From positions 1 through 52,313 of the forward strand of contig DROQ01000267.1 in assembly GCA_011321845.1 (NCBI GenBank): DNA of 52,313 nucleotides. The letters are read 5' to 3'. Shown here piece by piece: positions 43,771-52,313 of this stretch. The DNA comes from Planctomycetota bacterium (GTDB lineage Bacteria; Planctomycetota; UBA1135; GCA-002748355). The stretch's first letter is position 1; each line of letters opens with the position of its first letter. Below the pieces are notes generated by a model. The model searched no databases and was not told the DNA's origin. It was given only the letters and a program-made list of their open reading frames with translations. Made by a program: the position numbers and the translations under genes.

Positions 43771-46380
43771 ATGTGTAAATGGTCTTTGACCGTATTCTCA
43801 AGCGCATCCCTATTCTTAGGAGCAACCCTTCCTTCCCAGGGTCAGCCGTTCGGCCCCATGCTTCCCGACGGAACCGCCACGACCGCTTCGCGGGCATTGG
43901 AAGTCCATGGACTTCCAGGCGCCATCAAGGGAACGGAGCGCTGGATCGTCCACTTTAAAAGCCGCAGCTTCAACCTCCAAGGATTCCGGAAGGCTGTGCA
44001 GTCCAACGACGCCGCCAAAGTTTCGGCGGTTGTTCGCAATCTGGAAGCAAAGGTCAAGGCCGACCAGGCCGCCTTTGAAAAAGCCGTCGAGGCCATGGGT
44101 GGCGAGATGGTCGCCCAGTGGTGGCTGATCAACGGCTGCGCCATCGACATCCCCCCGTCCAAGCTCGCCGAGCTTCGCAAGATGGAAAATGTCGATTTCA
44201 TCGAACCTGATCAGGAAACCTATCCTCAGATCAAGACCGCGACCGACTCCAGGAACCACAACGCGGACGCCCTTCAGGTCCGTGGGATCCGGGGACTCGG
44301 GGTCACCACTGCGATCATGGACACGGGACAGGATGAAAGACTGGGGTTAACGAACCGCGCCCACATCACCTATTACACCGATGGTAACCTCACCAAGCCT
44401 TCCCGCCTGATCGCCAACAAGAAGATTGGCGCCATGCCCGCTGACGATGTTCACGGGCACGGGACGGGCGTTGCGAGCATCGCCGCGGGCGCCAAATGGC
44501 GCACCTCGACTGCCGACCACGGCCATGCCTATGGAGCCAAGATCGCCGGATATTCCATCGCCAACAACACCAGAGGGAGTTCCTCCTTCACGACCATGAC
44601 CACCGCCTGGCAGAAGATCGCCGCTGACAAGGTCAAGCTCGGCATCGTCACCGCCAACAACTCCTATTCGGGAAGCCCCGACCCCTTGAACGCCGTTCAA
44701 AAAGCCCTGGATGCCGCCGTTCTCAATGCCGACATCCTTGTCTGCACCCCTGCTGGGAACTTCAGCTCAAGCACCCGGTTCAGTCAGGTCAACCTGAACG
44801 GCATCTCCGTCGGTGCAGTAAACGAGAACGTCAAGACTTTGGCTTACTTCTCCTCGCGTGGTCCTTTCATAGGAGATCGGCAGGTCTTCCCCGACATTGT
44901 CGCCAATGGTGTCGACACCAACATGGCCCGAAGGGACACCGAGACCTTTGATTACATCGCCAGCGGAACCTCCATGGCATCCCCTCAGGTTTGCGGCGCT
45001 GCCACGGTCATCCGGGCCGCCAACAAGAGACTAAAGGCCGATGAAACCAAAGCGGTCCTCCTCGCCTCCGTCGAAGCGCTCACCGGAAGGACGGGCGTCA
45101 ACCAGGTCAATGGCTACGGGACCGGATACCTCCGGGATGACATCGCCTACGCGACGGCGACAAACCCCACGACTCACGGGCGCGCCGTGGTCACCTCGAC
45201 CAGCAAGGTTTTCAAAAGGGCCATCACCGTGCAGAAGGGCAAGACCTACCAGGTCGCCATCGCTTGGAATCGGCTCAATATCAATTCCACCCTCTACTCC
45301 AACTTGGACCTACGGGTCATCAGTGGAAGCACGGTCCTCGGATCCTCGGCCACTCCCAAGAACACAGAAGAGTTCGTTCGCTTCATCGCCCCCCTCACCG
45401 GGGCGGTCTTCATCGAAGTCAAGGGCACCAGCCTGACCGCCACCTCCCAACCCTTCGGCTGGGCCTTCGCCCAAGTCAACTCCAAGATTCCCGGAACCTA
45501 CACGACCTTCGGGACTGGCTGCAAGGGAACGGGAACTGAACGGAAATTCTGCGCCAGCCTCAACCCCAATGCCACCGGCAACACCCTGACCAGCTGGGTC
45601 AGCAACCGCTGGTTCGTCCATCGGGTCAAAGCCAAGTCCAACCTCCTTGTCACCGGATTCGATTTCCTCTGCAGAACCGTGCGCGGAACGCAGAACCTTC
45701 AGTCCGCCTTATTCCTCGCGGCTTCCAACGGTAAGCCGGCAGCGAGCCCAGTCCGGACCGGGGTCCTCAAAATAGGCATAGCTTCCAAGTTCTACCGGAC
45801 GATCTTCACCACCCCCATCACCATCCCCGCAGGCAAGGTCTTCTACATCGGTTATAAGCACCCTGCGAACTCCAACTTCCTATCGGAGCCCCTCACTGGC
45901 GCACCCACAAAGGGAACCTTCTACTGGAACGGTCCTTCCTGGAGCGGCCCCTATTATCACCTAAGGTTCGCCTGGAAAGTGATCTGCACCGGAGGTACTC
46001 CCGGGGCCATTCCCTCCCTCTCCAACACCGGAGTCCCCACTCCTGGGCAAACCTTCAAGATCAACCTCAACTTTGCCAGGAAGAACACCACGGCGATCCT
46101 CATCTTCGGGACTTCCAAGGCCAAATGGCTTGGCCTGAACTTACCACTGGATCTCACCTTCCTGGGAGCCAAGGGCTGCTATCTCCGCGCCTCCAGAGAC
46201 CTCTTCCTGGTCGGAACGACGGTGGGCTCTTCTGGCTCATCCTCTGTCACGGTGGGGATCCCCAACCTGGCCTCGTTGATGGGCGCCCAGTTCCACAATC
46301 AGTACCTTGTCATCGATCCGACTGCAAACAACTTGGGGCTCGTCTTCTCCAACGGCGGAACCGGTAGGATTGGAAACTGA
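43771..46380 (+). CDS. Secreted subtilisin-like serine protease (S8)
   Basis: 869 residues. A signal peptide (about 5-24) and an inhibitor I9-like propeptide (about 55-150, RWIVHFKSRSFNLQGF to NVDFIEPDQE) precede the catalytic domain. The triad is Asp184 (IMDTG), His228 (DVHGHGTGVAS) and Ser401 (GTSMASP), with oxyanion Asn330. A pre-C-terminal beta domain (~465-585) follows, then GTGCKGTGTE and a last ~115-residue domain with NLPLDLTFLGAKGCYLRASR and VIDPTANNLGLVFSNG. I associate this last domain with planctomycete secreted proteins, where it may act in surface attachment. Start is well supported by AAGGAG 6 bp before the ATG. A strong terminator follows, so it is transcribed alone. Confidence 0.93.
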   Translation: MCKWSLTVFSSASLFLGATLPSQGQPFGPMLPDGTATTASRALEVHGLPGAIKGTERWIVHFKSRSFNLQGFRKAVQSNDAAKVSAVVRNLEAKVKADQAAFEKAVEAMGGEMVAQWWLINGCAIDIPPSKLAELRKMENVDFIEPDQETYPQIKTATDSRNHNADALQVRGIRGLGVTTAIMDTGQDERLGLTNRAHITYYTDGNLTKPSRLIANKKIGAMPADDVHGHGTGVASIAAGAKWRTSTADHGHAYGAKIAGYSIANNTRGSSSFTTMTTAWQKIAADKVKLGIVTANNSYSGSPDPLNAVQKALDAAVLNADILVCTPAGNFSSSTRFSQVNLNGISVGAVNENVKTLAYFSSRGPFIGDRQVFPDIVANGVDTNMARRDTETFDYIASGTSMASPQVCGAATVIRAANKRLKADETKAVLLASVEALTGRTGVNQVNGYGTGYLRDDIAYATATNPTTHGRAVVTSTSKVFKRAITVQKGKTYQVAIAWNRLNINSTLYSNLDLRVISGSTVLGSSATPKNTEEFVRFIAPLTGAVFIEVKGTSLTATSQPFGWAFAQVNSKIPGTYTTFGTGCKGTGTERKFCASLNPNATGNTLTSWVSNRWFVHRVKAKSNLLVTGFDFLCRTVRGTQNLQSALFLAASNGKPAASPVRTGVLKIGIASKFYRTIFTTPITIPAGKVFYIGYKHPANSNFLSEPLTGAPTKGTFYWNGPSWSGPYYHLRFAWKVICTGGTPGAIPSLSNTGVPTPGQTFKINLNFARKNTTAILIFGTSKAKWLGLNLPLDLTFLGAKGCYLRASRDLFLVGTTVGSSGSSSVTVGIPNLASLMGAQFHNQYLVIDPTANNLGLVFSNGGTGRIGN

Positions 46381-46427
46381 ATTCCCAGCAATTCCTTGAA
46401 GGAGGAGAAGACGACCTCCTTCGATGA

Positions 46428-46462
46428 ACAGGTGTGGGCTTTGAACCCACACCTGTTTTTTT
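46428..46462 (+). terminator. Rho-independent terminator of the subtilase gene
   Basis: An 11-bp perfect stem ACAGGTGTGGG / CCCACACCTGT around CTTTGAA is followed by seven or more T. Position and shape are textbook for intrinsic termination. Confidence 0.9.
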
Positions 46463-46553
46463 GCTTAGCAGCAGTCTGTCGGACTCACTCCCCCAACCTT
46501 AGCCTTTTTTCCCTCCCCACCCGTGGGCTCCCTTTCTCCCTCCGCCCGGCTCG

Positions 46554-46640
46554 GAATCCACCAAGGGTTTTGCCCAACTTCGCCGAAAGGTCCTGAAACC
46601 AAAGCCCAGAGAGGATTTCGAGCTGGGGAGAGAATAGAGG
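46554..46640 (+). repeat. Intergenic hairpin repeat, copy C
   Basis: Aligns with copy A from ATCCACCAAGGG through ACTTCGCCGAAAGG to AAAGCCC, and with copy B in GATTTCGAGC and GGAGAGAATA. The arms pair only partly. Confidence 0.6.
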
Positions 46641-46666
46641 GAGAGAGCTTCAGTAGATAGGAACAG

Positions 46667-46698
46667 CCTATTCTCAAATCGACCTATTCTCAAATCGA
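46667..46698. repeat. Tandem 16-bp direct repeat
   Basis: CCTATTCTCAAATCGA occurs twice without gap (46667-46682 and 46683-46698), about 60 bp behind the stop of the metalloprotease gene. Confidence 0.9.
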
Positions 46699-46754
46699 AG
46701 GGCAAACCCAACAGGCTCTCAGGACCCGGCTCCTGAGCCAGCGTAGATACCCAT

Positions 46755-48578
46755 TTACCTGCGGATTCGCACGCCGACCCCATTGGTCCCCGGGCCCGCG
46801 TAGCGAAGACTCGGGTCGAACCAGAGGCTGTGGATGAAGAAGCGGAGGGGGCTCTTCTGCGGGAAGGGGAAGACGTTGAAGACGGGGTAGGCCTTGCCCT
46901 CGGTGTCGGTCCGCCCCACCCAGAGGGGGGTCCAGAGGCTCCCGAGGAGGCTGATGCCGGCGAAGGTGTAGGAATCGGGAACGAAGGTTTTCTGCGAACC
47001 GCTGAGGACAAGGATGTAGGTCCAACCCTTCCGGAAGGGGTTGACCAGGCATAGGGTGGCGCCGGAGGCTTTCAGGGAGGAGAACTGGGCTTCGTCCAGG
47101 CTCCGGGCGGGCCGACCGAAGCGAGCTTCCCATTCGAGGCGGCTCTCGTTGAGAGCGAAGCCCCGGGTGGGGATGGCCAGGGAACGCGTGTTGTTTCCCT
47201 CGTTGGACTCCTTGAGAGTGCGCTCCACGTCGGCGATCACCCCTAGGTATTGGACCGGGCTCGTCGCGCAGCAGTAAGGAATGCGGTAGCTGTCCTGCAC
47301 CGTCTTGATGCCGCCTGGCCCGAGGATGCCGGTCGCAAAGGTTCCCAGGAGCGTGTCGGCCGTGCTGATGTAGCTGTTCTTGGAGAGCACTACCGCGGTC
47401 GTGGAATCGGCGGCGGGGACGCTTCCGAGGTTGCGAAGGGTCGTCGTGATGGAAGCCGAAGCGCCGGCTAGGAGGACCTTGGCCGTTGTGGAGAGGGCGG
47501 TGATCTGGAGATCGGGGAGGTTCGGCAGGACCCTGATCTTGCCGATGCGGATGGCGTTGTCGCTCTCGAATTGTTCACCGACCTTTTGGGTCGAATCGAA
47601 GACCGCCCCGACATAGTAGGTGCCGGGGGCCATCCCCTTGGGGATGCGCGCTTGGAACTTGTAGAGCCCGTTGCTGTGGGCCGGCCAGTTCCTGGTGAAG
47701 TAGTACTCGGCGATGCGGGTGTCGTAGATGGAGATCTTGGTGTTCGTCGAGAGGTAGATGCCTACCCGAACACCTCCCGTCCCACCGCTGATGCTGGTGT
47801 TGCTCTGGTTCTCGAGGTAGACCGGGACCTGGATGCTCGCGCCGGGGAGGTAGCTGCCGGCGACGTTGAGGCGCTTGGTTCTGCCCAGGGCGGAGCCCGG
47901 GGAACTCCAGCAGGTGGCCATGAGGTTGCGGGAGATCGTCTTGGAGGGATAGAGGAAACGGATGCCCTGCTTGTCGTCCCCGTGGGGCATCATCCCCGAG
48001 CCATTCGCGTGCTGGATGTTGGCGTCCGAGTAGAAGGGGTTCATGTTGGCCAGTTCGAGGCCGTAGTGGACGAGCCCCAGGGCATGCCCGGTCTCGTGGC
48101 GGGCGACGCTGCGAAAATCGAAACCGCTGTGGGTCAGCGATGGGTCTGTGGAGTAAGGGATCCAACGCCACTTGCTGTTGAACCAGATGTCGCAATCGAC
48201 CATCTGGTTGCCTCGGTAGTGGGTAAAGGTGATGCCCAGCCAGCTCGCGTTGCTTTGCTTGGTGAAGATCCAAGCGTTTTTGCCGTCGTTGTGGTTGGAG
48301 GGGTTGAGGCGGTTGCGGTTGTAGGCGACACGGAGAGAGGTGCCTCCCGCGTAGCGCCAGTCGGACATCCCCCACTGGGCGGCCTTGTCCCAGGATGAGC
48401 CGGGGGAAAAGGAAGAGGGGTCGAGGGAGACCAGGTAGTGGATCCCACTTCGCAGCGGCCACCTGGGGCTTCCGCTGTAGGTCCCGAAAGAAAGGAAGGC
48501 GAGCGCGCCGAGGAAACCCAGGAGAGTCAGGAGGCGGAAGGTCCTCGAGGGGGCGGAGTTTTCAGTAGAGTCACTCAT
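46755..48578 (-). CDS. Matrixin-like metalloprotease with CARDB domains
   Basis: 607 residues. An N-terminal hydrophobic segment (about 14-32) exports or anchors it. The zinc motif is HETGHALGLVH at 161-171 with all three His ligands, and a Met-turn candidate GSGMMPHG near 194-200, so this is a metzincin of the matrixin type. Two CARDB-like beta domains follow (about 215-345 and 355-475; for example LPDLQITALSTTAKVLLAG). The last ~115 residues (CLVNPFRKGWTYILVLSGSQ, then SLRYAGPGTNGVGVRI) look like a C-terminal beta domain of surface proteins. It has no pro-domain with a cysteine switch that I can see. Convergent with the subtilase. Confidence 0.87.
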   Translation of the reverse strand: MSDSTENSAPSRTFRLLTLLGFLGALAFLSFGTYSGSPRWPLRSGIHYLVSLDPSSFSPGSSWDKAAQWGMSDWRYAGGTSLRVAYNRNRLNPSNHNDGKNAWIFTKQSNASWLGITFTHYRGNQMVDCDIWFNSKWRWIPYSTDPSLTHSGFDFRSVARHETGHALGLVHYGLELANMNPFYSDANIQHANGSGMMPHGDDKQGIRFLYPSKTISRNLMATCWSSPGSALGRTKRLNVAGSYLPGASIQVPVYLENQSNTSISGGTGGVRVGIYLSTNTKISIYDTRIAEYYFTRNWPAHSNGLYKFQARIPKGMAPGTYYVGAVFDSTQKVGEQFESDNAIRIGKIRVLPNLPDLQITALSTTAKVLLAGASASITTTLRNLGSVPAADSTTAVVLSKNSYISTADTLLGTFATGILGPGGIKTVQDSYRIPYCCATSPVQYLGVIADVERTLKESNEGNNTRSLAIPTRGFALNESRLEWEARFGRPARSLDEAQFSSLKASGATLCLVNPFRKGWTYILVLSGSQKTFVPDSYTFAGISLLGSLWTPLWVGRTDTEGKAYPVFNVFPFPQKSPLRFFIHSLWFDPSLRYAGPGTNGVGVRIRR

Positions 48579-48620
48579 GTCCGGGGGGCTGGATGAGAAG
48601 GGGAAGCGCTTGGATCCATT

Positions 48621-50294
48621 CTATTGTACATGGAGAAAGGTCCCTCCGTTTTCTTTCGCCAGCCTTCTCATGAAGTTGAGGTTGTTCCCCGCATCCCCGA
48701 AGACGATGGTGTGGATCTTCACTTTGCGGAGCTGGTTGGCCCTGCGGACCTCGTGAAGGATGCGGTTGGTGTCGATGATCTCCCCATAGGAGGGGGCGCC
48801 ATCGCTGAGGAGATAGATGGAGTCGAAGGAGGTCTTGTAGTATTTGTCGAAGAGCCCGCTGCCGGCCATGGTCAGCCCCTCCTTGAGGGCGCCATATAGG
48901 TTGGTCGCCCCGCCGGGAGTGGTCTCCCAGATGTATTGCAGGAGGTCGGCCTTGTTGGACTCGGTCATGGGGACGGGTTTTGGGCGGCCCTTGGGGTTGG
49001 CACGCCAGATGCTGACCTTGGTGCCAAAGAAAATGACGTTGGCCACGGAGTCGGAGGGGAGGGCGCGAATGACCTTCTCCAGCTCCTTTTTGACGATCTC
49101 GTATTTAGGTTTTTTCGCTCCTTTCGCGTAGCGAGTCTTGAGGCGGACGCGCTCGGCCATGGAGCCGGAAAAGTCCACGATGAAAAGATTGCGCTTGGAG
49201 TGAAGGTCGAGGTTGAAGTATTTGACATAGGAACTCTTGGCCCTAGGCCTGGCCTGGGCACGCCCCTTGGGCTTCTCACCGTATTGGAAGGTCGGACCCT
49301 CCTTGGCCCAAAAATCTTCCCAGAACTTGGGGCGGCCCTCGGGCATGCTCACTCCTGTCAGTTGTTCGAGGGCGTCGTGAATCTGATGCAGGAGGCGCTC
49401 GCTGCGATCCTTGCCGCGCTTGGATTCCGCGTTGAGGGCCTGGATCAGGACGGGGATGGACTGGGAGGATTTGAGACGCACGAGGCCGTCGACTACGGCC
49501 GCGCGCACCTGCCAGGCGGAGCTGCGGAGGATGGTCTTTTCCAGCGCGGCGACGACAAGGGGCGTTGTCTTCCGCCCAAAGGAATCGGGGGTCTTGTTGG
49601 CAGAGATGGTCTCGTCGCTGTAGGGGGCGAGAAGGCCGGTCAGGGCCTGGATCGCCGCGATCTTGAGGTTGGGCTCCCGCTGTCCGAGCATCTTGAGGAC
49701 GGGAAAGATCATGTCCTTGTTCCCCAGCTTGGGGAGGACGAGCAAGGCCTGGATGCGGTCACGGATCGAGAGATGCTTCAGGCGCTTGAAAAAGAGCTTG
49801 CCGATCTTCTTGTTTCCGCGGATGCCGAGCATGTCGATGATGGCGATGCGCTGGCGGACGGCGGCTTCGCCCTTCTTGTGCTTGGCGAGGCGCTTCAGCA
49901 GCCAGCCATCGACGGCGGGGTCCTTGATCTTCAGGATCAGGTCGCGGGCGATGTCCCGCACCATGCTCAGCTGGGCGGCGGCCCGTTGGTACTTGTTGAG
50001 TTTGGGGCTGAGTTCGAGGGTCAGCACCGCGAAGAGCCGCTTGGCGGCGGCCAGGTCTCCCCCCGCGGCGATCTTCTCAGCGCGCACCCGGAAGGCGTTC
50101 AGCTCGCGGCGGTTGACCCGCCCCTTCTCGAGGATGAGGATCTCCCCGTTCGAGTAGCGCTCCAGCCAGCTCTCGAACTTCTGCACATCCTCGAGGGTGG
50201 GACCGCCTCCCTTCTTCCCTTTTTTCTGGGCGAAACCGGGAGAGGCCAAGGCAAGGCCGAAGGCAAGGATCAGGAACAGGCTGAGTCTCTTCAT
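48621..50294 (-). CDS. Secreted HEAT-repeat protein with VWA domain
   Basis: 557 residues. A signal peptide ends at GFAQ (about 22). Residues ~60-310 are HEAT-like helical repeats (AAIQALTGLLAPYSDE, AVVDGLVRLKSSQSIPVLIQ). A von Willebrand A domain follows (about 367-557) with the MIDAS motif DFSGS (Asp374, Ser376, Ser378), a Thr in GGATNLY and Asp in LLSDGAP, so metal-dependent protein binding is likely. Such HEAT-VWA proteins are probably periplasmic or surface adhesion factors. It is 42 bp upstream of the metalloprotease gene on the same strand; co-transcription is plausible. Confidence 0.87.
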   Translation of the reverse strand: MKRLSLFLILAFGLALASPGFAQKKGKKGGGPTLEDVQKFESWLERYSNGEILILEKGRVNRRELNAFRVRAEKIAAGGDLAAAKRLFAVLTLELSPKLNKYQRAAAQLSMVRDIARDLILKIKDPAVDGWLLKRLAKHKKGEAAVRQRIAIIDMLGIRGNKKIGKLFFKRLKHLSIRDRIQALLVLPKLGNKDMIFPVLKMLGQREPNLKIAAIQALTGLLAPYSDETISANKTPDSFGRKTTPLVVAALEKTILRSSAWQVRAAVVDGLVRLKSSQSIPVLIQALNAESKRGKDRSERLLHQIHDALEQLTGVSMPEGRPKFWEDFWAKEGPTFQYGEKPKGRAQARPRAKSSYVKYFNLDLHSKRNLFIVDFSGSMAERVRLKTRYAKGAKKPKYEIVKKELEKVIRALPSDSVANVIFFGTKVSIWRANPKGRPKPVPMTESNKADLLQYIWETTPGGATNLYGALKEGLTMAGSGLFDKYYKTSFDSIYLLSDGAPSYGEIIDTNRILHEVRRANQLRKVKIHTIVFGDAGNNLNFMRRLAKENGGTFLHVQ

Positions 50295-50333
50295 AGGGAA
50301 TGGTCCGAAGGGAACAGGAAGCTAGAGGGTCAT

Positions 50334-50711
50334 CGGGAAACGAAGCAAAAACGGGAAACGAAGGAGGTGCGGGGAATGCCCTTTGTTCCAAGGGCCTCTC
50401 TAAAGCTGGAAAACTGGAAGAAACGGGGAAGAAACGGGGGACACGCTTGATTCCAAGGGCCTCCTTGGAAAAACGGAGGACAGCCTTGGTTCTAAGGCCT
50501 CCCTAGAATAGAAGCCCATGGACCCCAGGTCACTCCTCCTGCCGTAGATCCGGGGGCCTGGAAGGATTTCAGCTTGGTTCCAGGATCCCAGCTAGTCTTG
50601 GATGAAGGGCTGATTTCCTTGGTCCCAGCTAGCTCCGCTGGAAGATGGCAGCAAGTTGCGCGTATTTCTGCCGTAGACCCATCGCCTCTCTGCTGTTTTC
50701 CGGGGTCCGGG
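50334..50711. repeat. Cluster of degenerate short tandem repeats
   Basis: Two adjacent ~39-bp units (50432-50470 and 50471-50508) begin AAACGG(G/A)GGACA and end in small hairpins (TTCCAAGG/CCTTGGAA; TTCTA/TAGAA), with a longer relative at about 50349-50410. Between 50541 and 50730 a second set recurs: GCTAGTCTTGGATGAAGG (50591), GCTAGCTCCGCTGGAAGA (50629) and GCTAGCTCTGCTGGAAGG (50711), the last being the complement of the flippase-GT2 gene's 3' end. GCCGTAGA also recurs at 50541 and 50670. No gene in this 417-bp spacer. Confidence 0.6.
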
Positions 50712-52313
50712 CTAGCTCTGCTGGAAGGGCGCTTTTCCGTAGCGACCCATGACAGCGTCGCGAAGTCCCAGGAAGATCCCCACGGCATTGCCGATTCGAC
50801 CCAAGGCCGTGTAGAGGGCCATCCGGCCCAGGGCCTCGCTCAGGTAGAAAAGCCAAAAGGCGACCCCCGCGCATTCTTGGGTCCTGGCCAGGCGAAGGCG
50901 GTTGCGGAATCTGTAGTAGAGGTGGAGTTTTTGCGAGGTACTCGCGGACAGCTCGTGGATCACCTCGGCGCGCGGGGCGAGGAAGAGCCGGCCGCCCGCC
51001 TGGTGGATGCGAAGGCAGAGGTCGGTCTCTTCGGCCACGCAGAAGTATTCAGGATCCATGAGGCCCACCCGCTCGAGCCAGCGGAGATCGAGGAGGAGGG
51101 TCGATCCGCAGAGGGTCTCCACCGCGAAGGCCCGCTCCCCGGATTCCAGGGCGGGAATGCCCGCGTCCAGGTAGCTCATCTGGGGGACAGCCATGGAGCC
51201 GCCGCTGGAGGCGAGGCCCGTCCCTTCGGGGAGACGGTTGATGGCGCCCACGGCCGCGGCCGAGCGGGAATGGGCGACGGTCAGCAGCTCAATTAGGGTG
51301 TCCCTCTTGACCTCGACGTCGTTGTTGAGGAGGAGGGTGTAGGGGGTGGCTTCACCCTTGCTGTAAGCGGCCAAGGCCTGGGACAGGAGGAGGTTGTGGC
51401 CCGCGGCGAAGCCGAGGTTGGTCTCGGAGCGGGCGAAATGCACCTGGGGAAAGGCCCGCTGGAGAGCCTCCCACTCGGTCTGGTCGAAGTCGGGGGAGGC
51501 GTTGTCGAGGACGTGGACCTCGAGCTGGACGCCCTCGCTCCGGGCGAGCGCGCGCAGGCAGGAATGGGTGTCCCCCATGGCTCCCCACTGGAGGATGTGG
51601 ACGCGGAGTTTGGGGTCGGGAGGCGTGGTGTAGGAGGGGGGGGATGGCTCGGGGCGGGGCTCTTCCCCGGGGGCCGGGGAGGCAGGGTGGCGCTTCCCGG
51701 GAGCGGCCTCGGCGAAGACTCGGATCAGCTCGGGGTCGAAGGCCTTGAGCAGCGCCCAGAAGAGGAGGACCTGGAACGAACCGATGAGGAACATGCCGGA
51801 GAGGAGGCTTCCCGGCCAGAGGGAGCGACCGAGGAGGCCGAAGGCGAGAGCGGGGACGAAGGCCATGAGGCCCGCCTGGCTGAGGTCGAAGATGGAGAAG
51901 CCGCAGCGGCGGAGCGCCCAACTCAGGTAGAAGGGGACAGGGAGGGCCCAGGCGAGGAAGACGCCGAGCGCCATCCCGCTGATCCCCCAGCTCAGGGCGA
52001 AGAGGCTCCCGAGGACGGGGACGGCGATGGCGAGCGCGATGGCGCTCTTGACGATCAGGTCGTTGCGTCCCGCGACGCTGGCGACATCCGCCCAGTGCCG
52101 GAGGCTTCCCCGGAAGAGAACGAAAACCAGGAAGATCCGAAAGACGGGAACGGCCGCGTCCCAGGACGGCCCGAACAGGAGGCTGATCATGCGGTCCCCG
52201 AAGACGAGCCCCACAAGGCAGGCGGTCCCCAGCAGCGCGAAGGAGGCCCGCACGCTCAGCGAAAAAACCCGCCGCCTCCCCGCCCAGCCATCCCCCCCCG
52301 CCATCGCGGAAAG
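50712..52313 (-). CDS. Polysaccharide flippase fused to GT2 glycosyltransferase, 5' end missing
   Basis: The frame is open to the right edge, so the N-terminus is outside; 533 codons are visible. The first ~200 residues are the second half of a Wzx/MATE-like lipopolysaccharide flippase (six or more helices; LLFGPSWDAAVPVFRIFLVF). After a Pro-rich linker (about 205-230) comes a GT-A family 2 domain: HVLDNASPDF, ETNLGFAAGHN, LLLNNDVEV (the DxD-like site) and GLMDPEYFCVAEETDLCLR. A C-terminal helix region follows. The GT2 part resembles rhamnosyltransferase-type enzymes. A joint role in making and exporting a lipid-linked glycan is likely. No frameshift seals the join; it looks like a true fusion. 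Confidence 0.85.
   Translation of the reverse strand, partial: LSAMAGGDGWAGRRRVFSLSVRASFALLGTACLVGLVFGDRMISLLFGPSWDAAVPVFRIFLVFVLFRGSLRHWADVASVAGRNDLIVKSAIALAIAVPVLGSLFALSWGISGMALGVFLAWALPVPFYLSWALRRCGFSIFDLSQAGLMAFVPALAFGLLGRSLWPGSLLSGMFLIGSFQVLLFWALLKAFDPELIRVFAEAAPGKRHPASPAPGEEPRPEPSPPSYTTPPDPKLRVHILQWGAMGDTHSCLRALARSEGVQLEVHVLDNASPDFDQTEWEALQRAFPQVHFARSETNLGFAAGHNLLLSQALAAYSKGEATPYTLLLNNDVEVKRDTLIELLTVAHSRSAAAVGAINRLPEGTGLASSGGSMAVPQMSYLDAGIPALESGERAFAVETLCGSTLLLDLRWLERVGLMDPEYFCVAEETDLCLRIHQAGGRLFLAPRAEVIHELSASTSQKLHLYYRFRNRLRLARTQECAGVAFWLFYLSEALGRMALYTALGRIGNAVGIFLGLRDAVMGRYGKAPFQQS

Larger units (their letters stand above)
46381..46754. other. Spacer of 374 bp between convergent protease genes
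   Basis: Contains an 8-bp stem GAAGGAGG/CCTCCTTC (46398-46422), the terminator at 46428-46462, hairpin repeat copy C, and a tandem 16-bp direct repeat. No gene seen. Confidence 0.65.

Noticed and set aside
1-52313. CRISPR array, rRNA, prophage integrase or IS transposase
   Set aside because: No evenly spaced identical repeats, no conserved rRNA segments and no integrase or transposase motifs were found.

Overview
The window is a GC-rich stretch of a Gram-negative bacterial chromosome with about 36 protein genes and no RNA gene that I can see. The best guess is a member of the Planctomycetota or a similar deep lineage. The clues are many secreted or lipid-anchored proteins built from Ig-like, HEAT and metzincin modules, a C-terminal domain on the subtilase that I associate with planctomycete secreted proteins, a PEP-CTERM mini-protein, the futalosine route to menaquinone, and an alpha2-type glycyl-tRNA synthetase. 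Lineage is inference; no marker gene settles it.

Layout. 1-5.7 kb: the 3' end of a secreted Ig-fold protein, then a reverse-strand set (DUF5916 outer-membrane protein, SGNH hydrolase, PEP-CTERM mini-protein). 5.8-9.6 kb: glyQS facing away from an overlapping mqnC-mqnE pair. 9.6-15 kb: a chemoreceptor, an NSS sodium symporter overlapping a small membrane partner, a methyltransferase and a lipoprotein. 15-20.3 kb: reverse-strand transketolase, rbfA, a histidine phosphatase and a GT-C glycosyltransferase. 20.5-26 kb: hybrid histidine kinase, membrane-anchored HtrA-type protease and a YfhO-like membrane protein.

26.3-31.7 kb: an AT-richer reverse-strand accessory island between two YfhO-like genes. 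It holds a degraded contact-dependent (Sit-like) polymorphic-toxin locus: a toxin C-terminus broken by frameshifts with a predicted immunity gene 5 bp behind it, a second orphan toxin tip with an immunity gene 2 bp behind it, a further unknown gene, an LRR-DUF4240 fusion, a DUF4279 protein, a dinucleotide microsatellite and a roughly 300-bp imperfect palindrome. This is the most unusual part of the window.

31.7-43.2 kb: the second YfhO-like protein with an overlapping metallo-beta-lactamase-fold hydrolase, a large Ig-repeat lipoprotein with a metzincin-like tail, a HEAT protein, a sugar-kinase-like protein, a small lipoprotein, a DMT transporter and two small unknown proteins. 43.8-52.3 kb: a subtilase with a strong terminator, a matrixin-like metalloprotease with CARDB domains, a HEAT-VWA protein, and a flippase-GT2 fusion that runs off the right edge. 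Three related intergenic hairpin repeats and two cases of short direct repeats just behind a gene's stop codon give the spacers a recurring structure.
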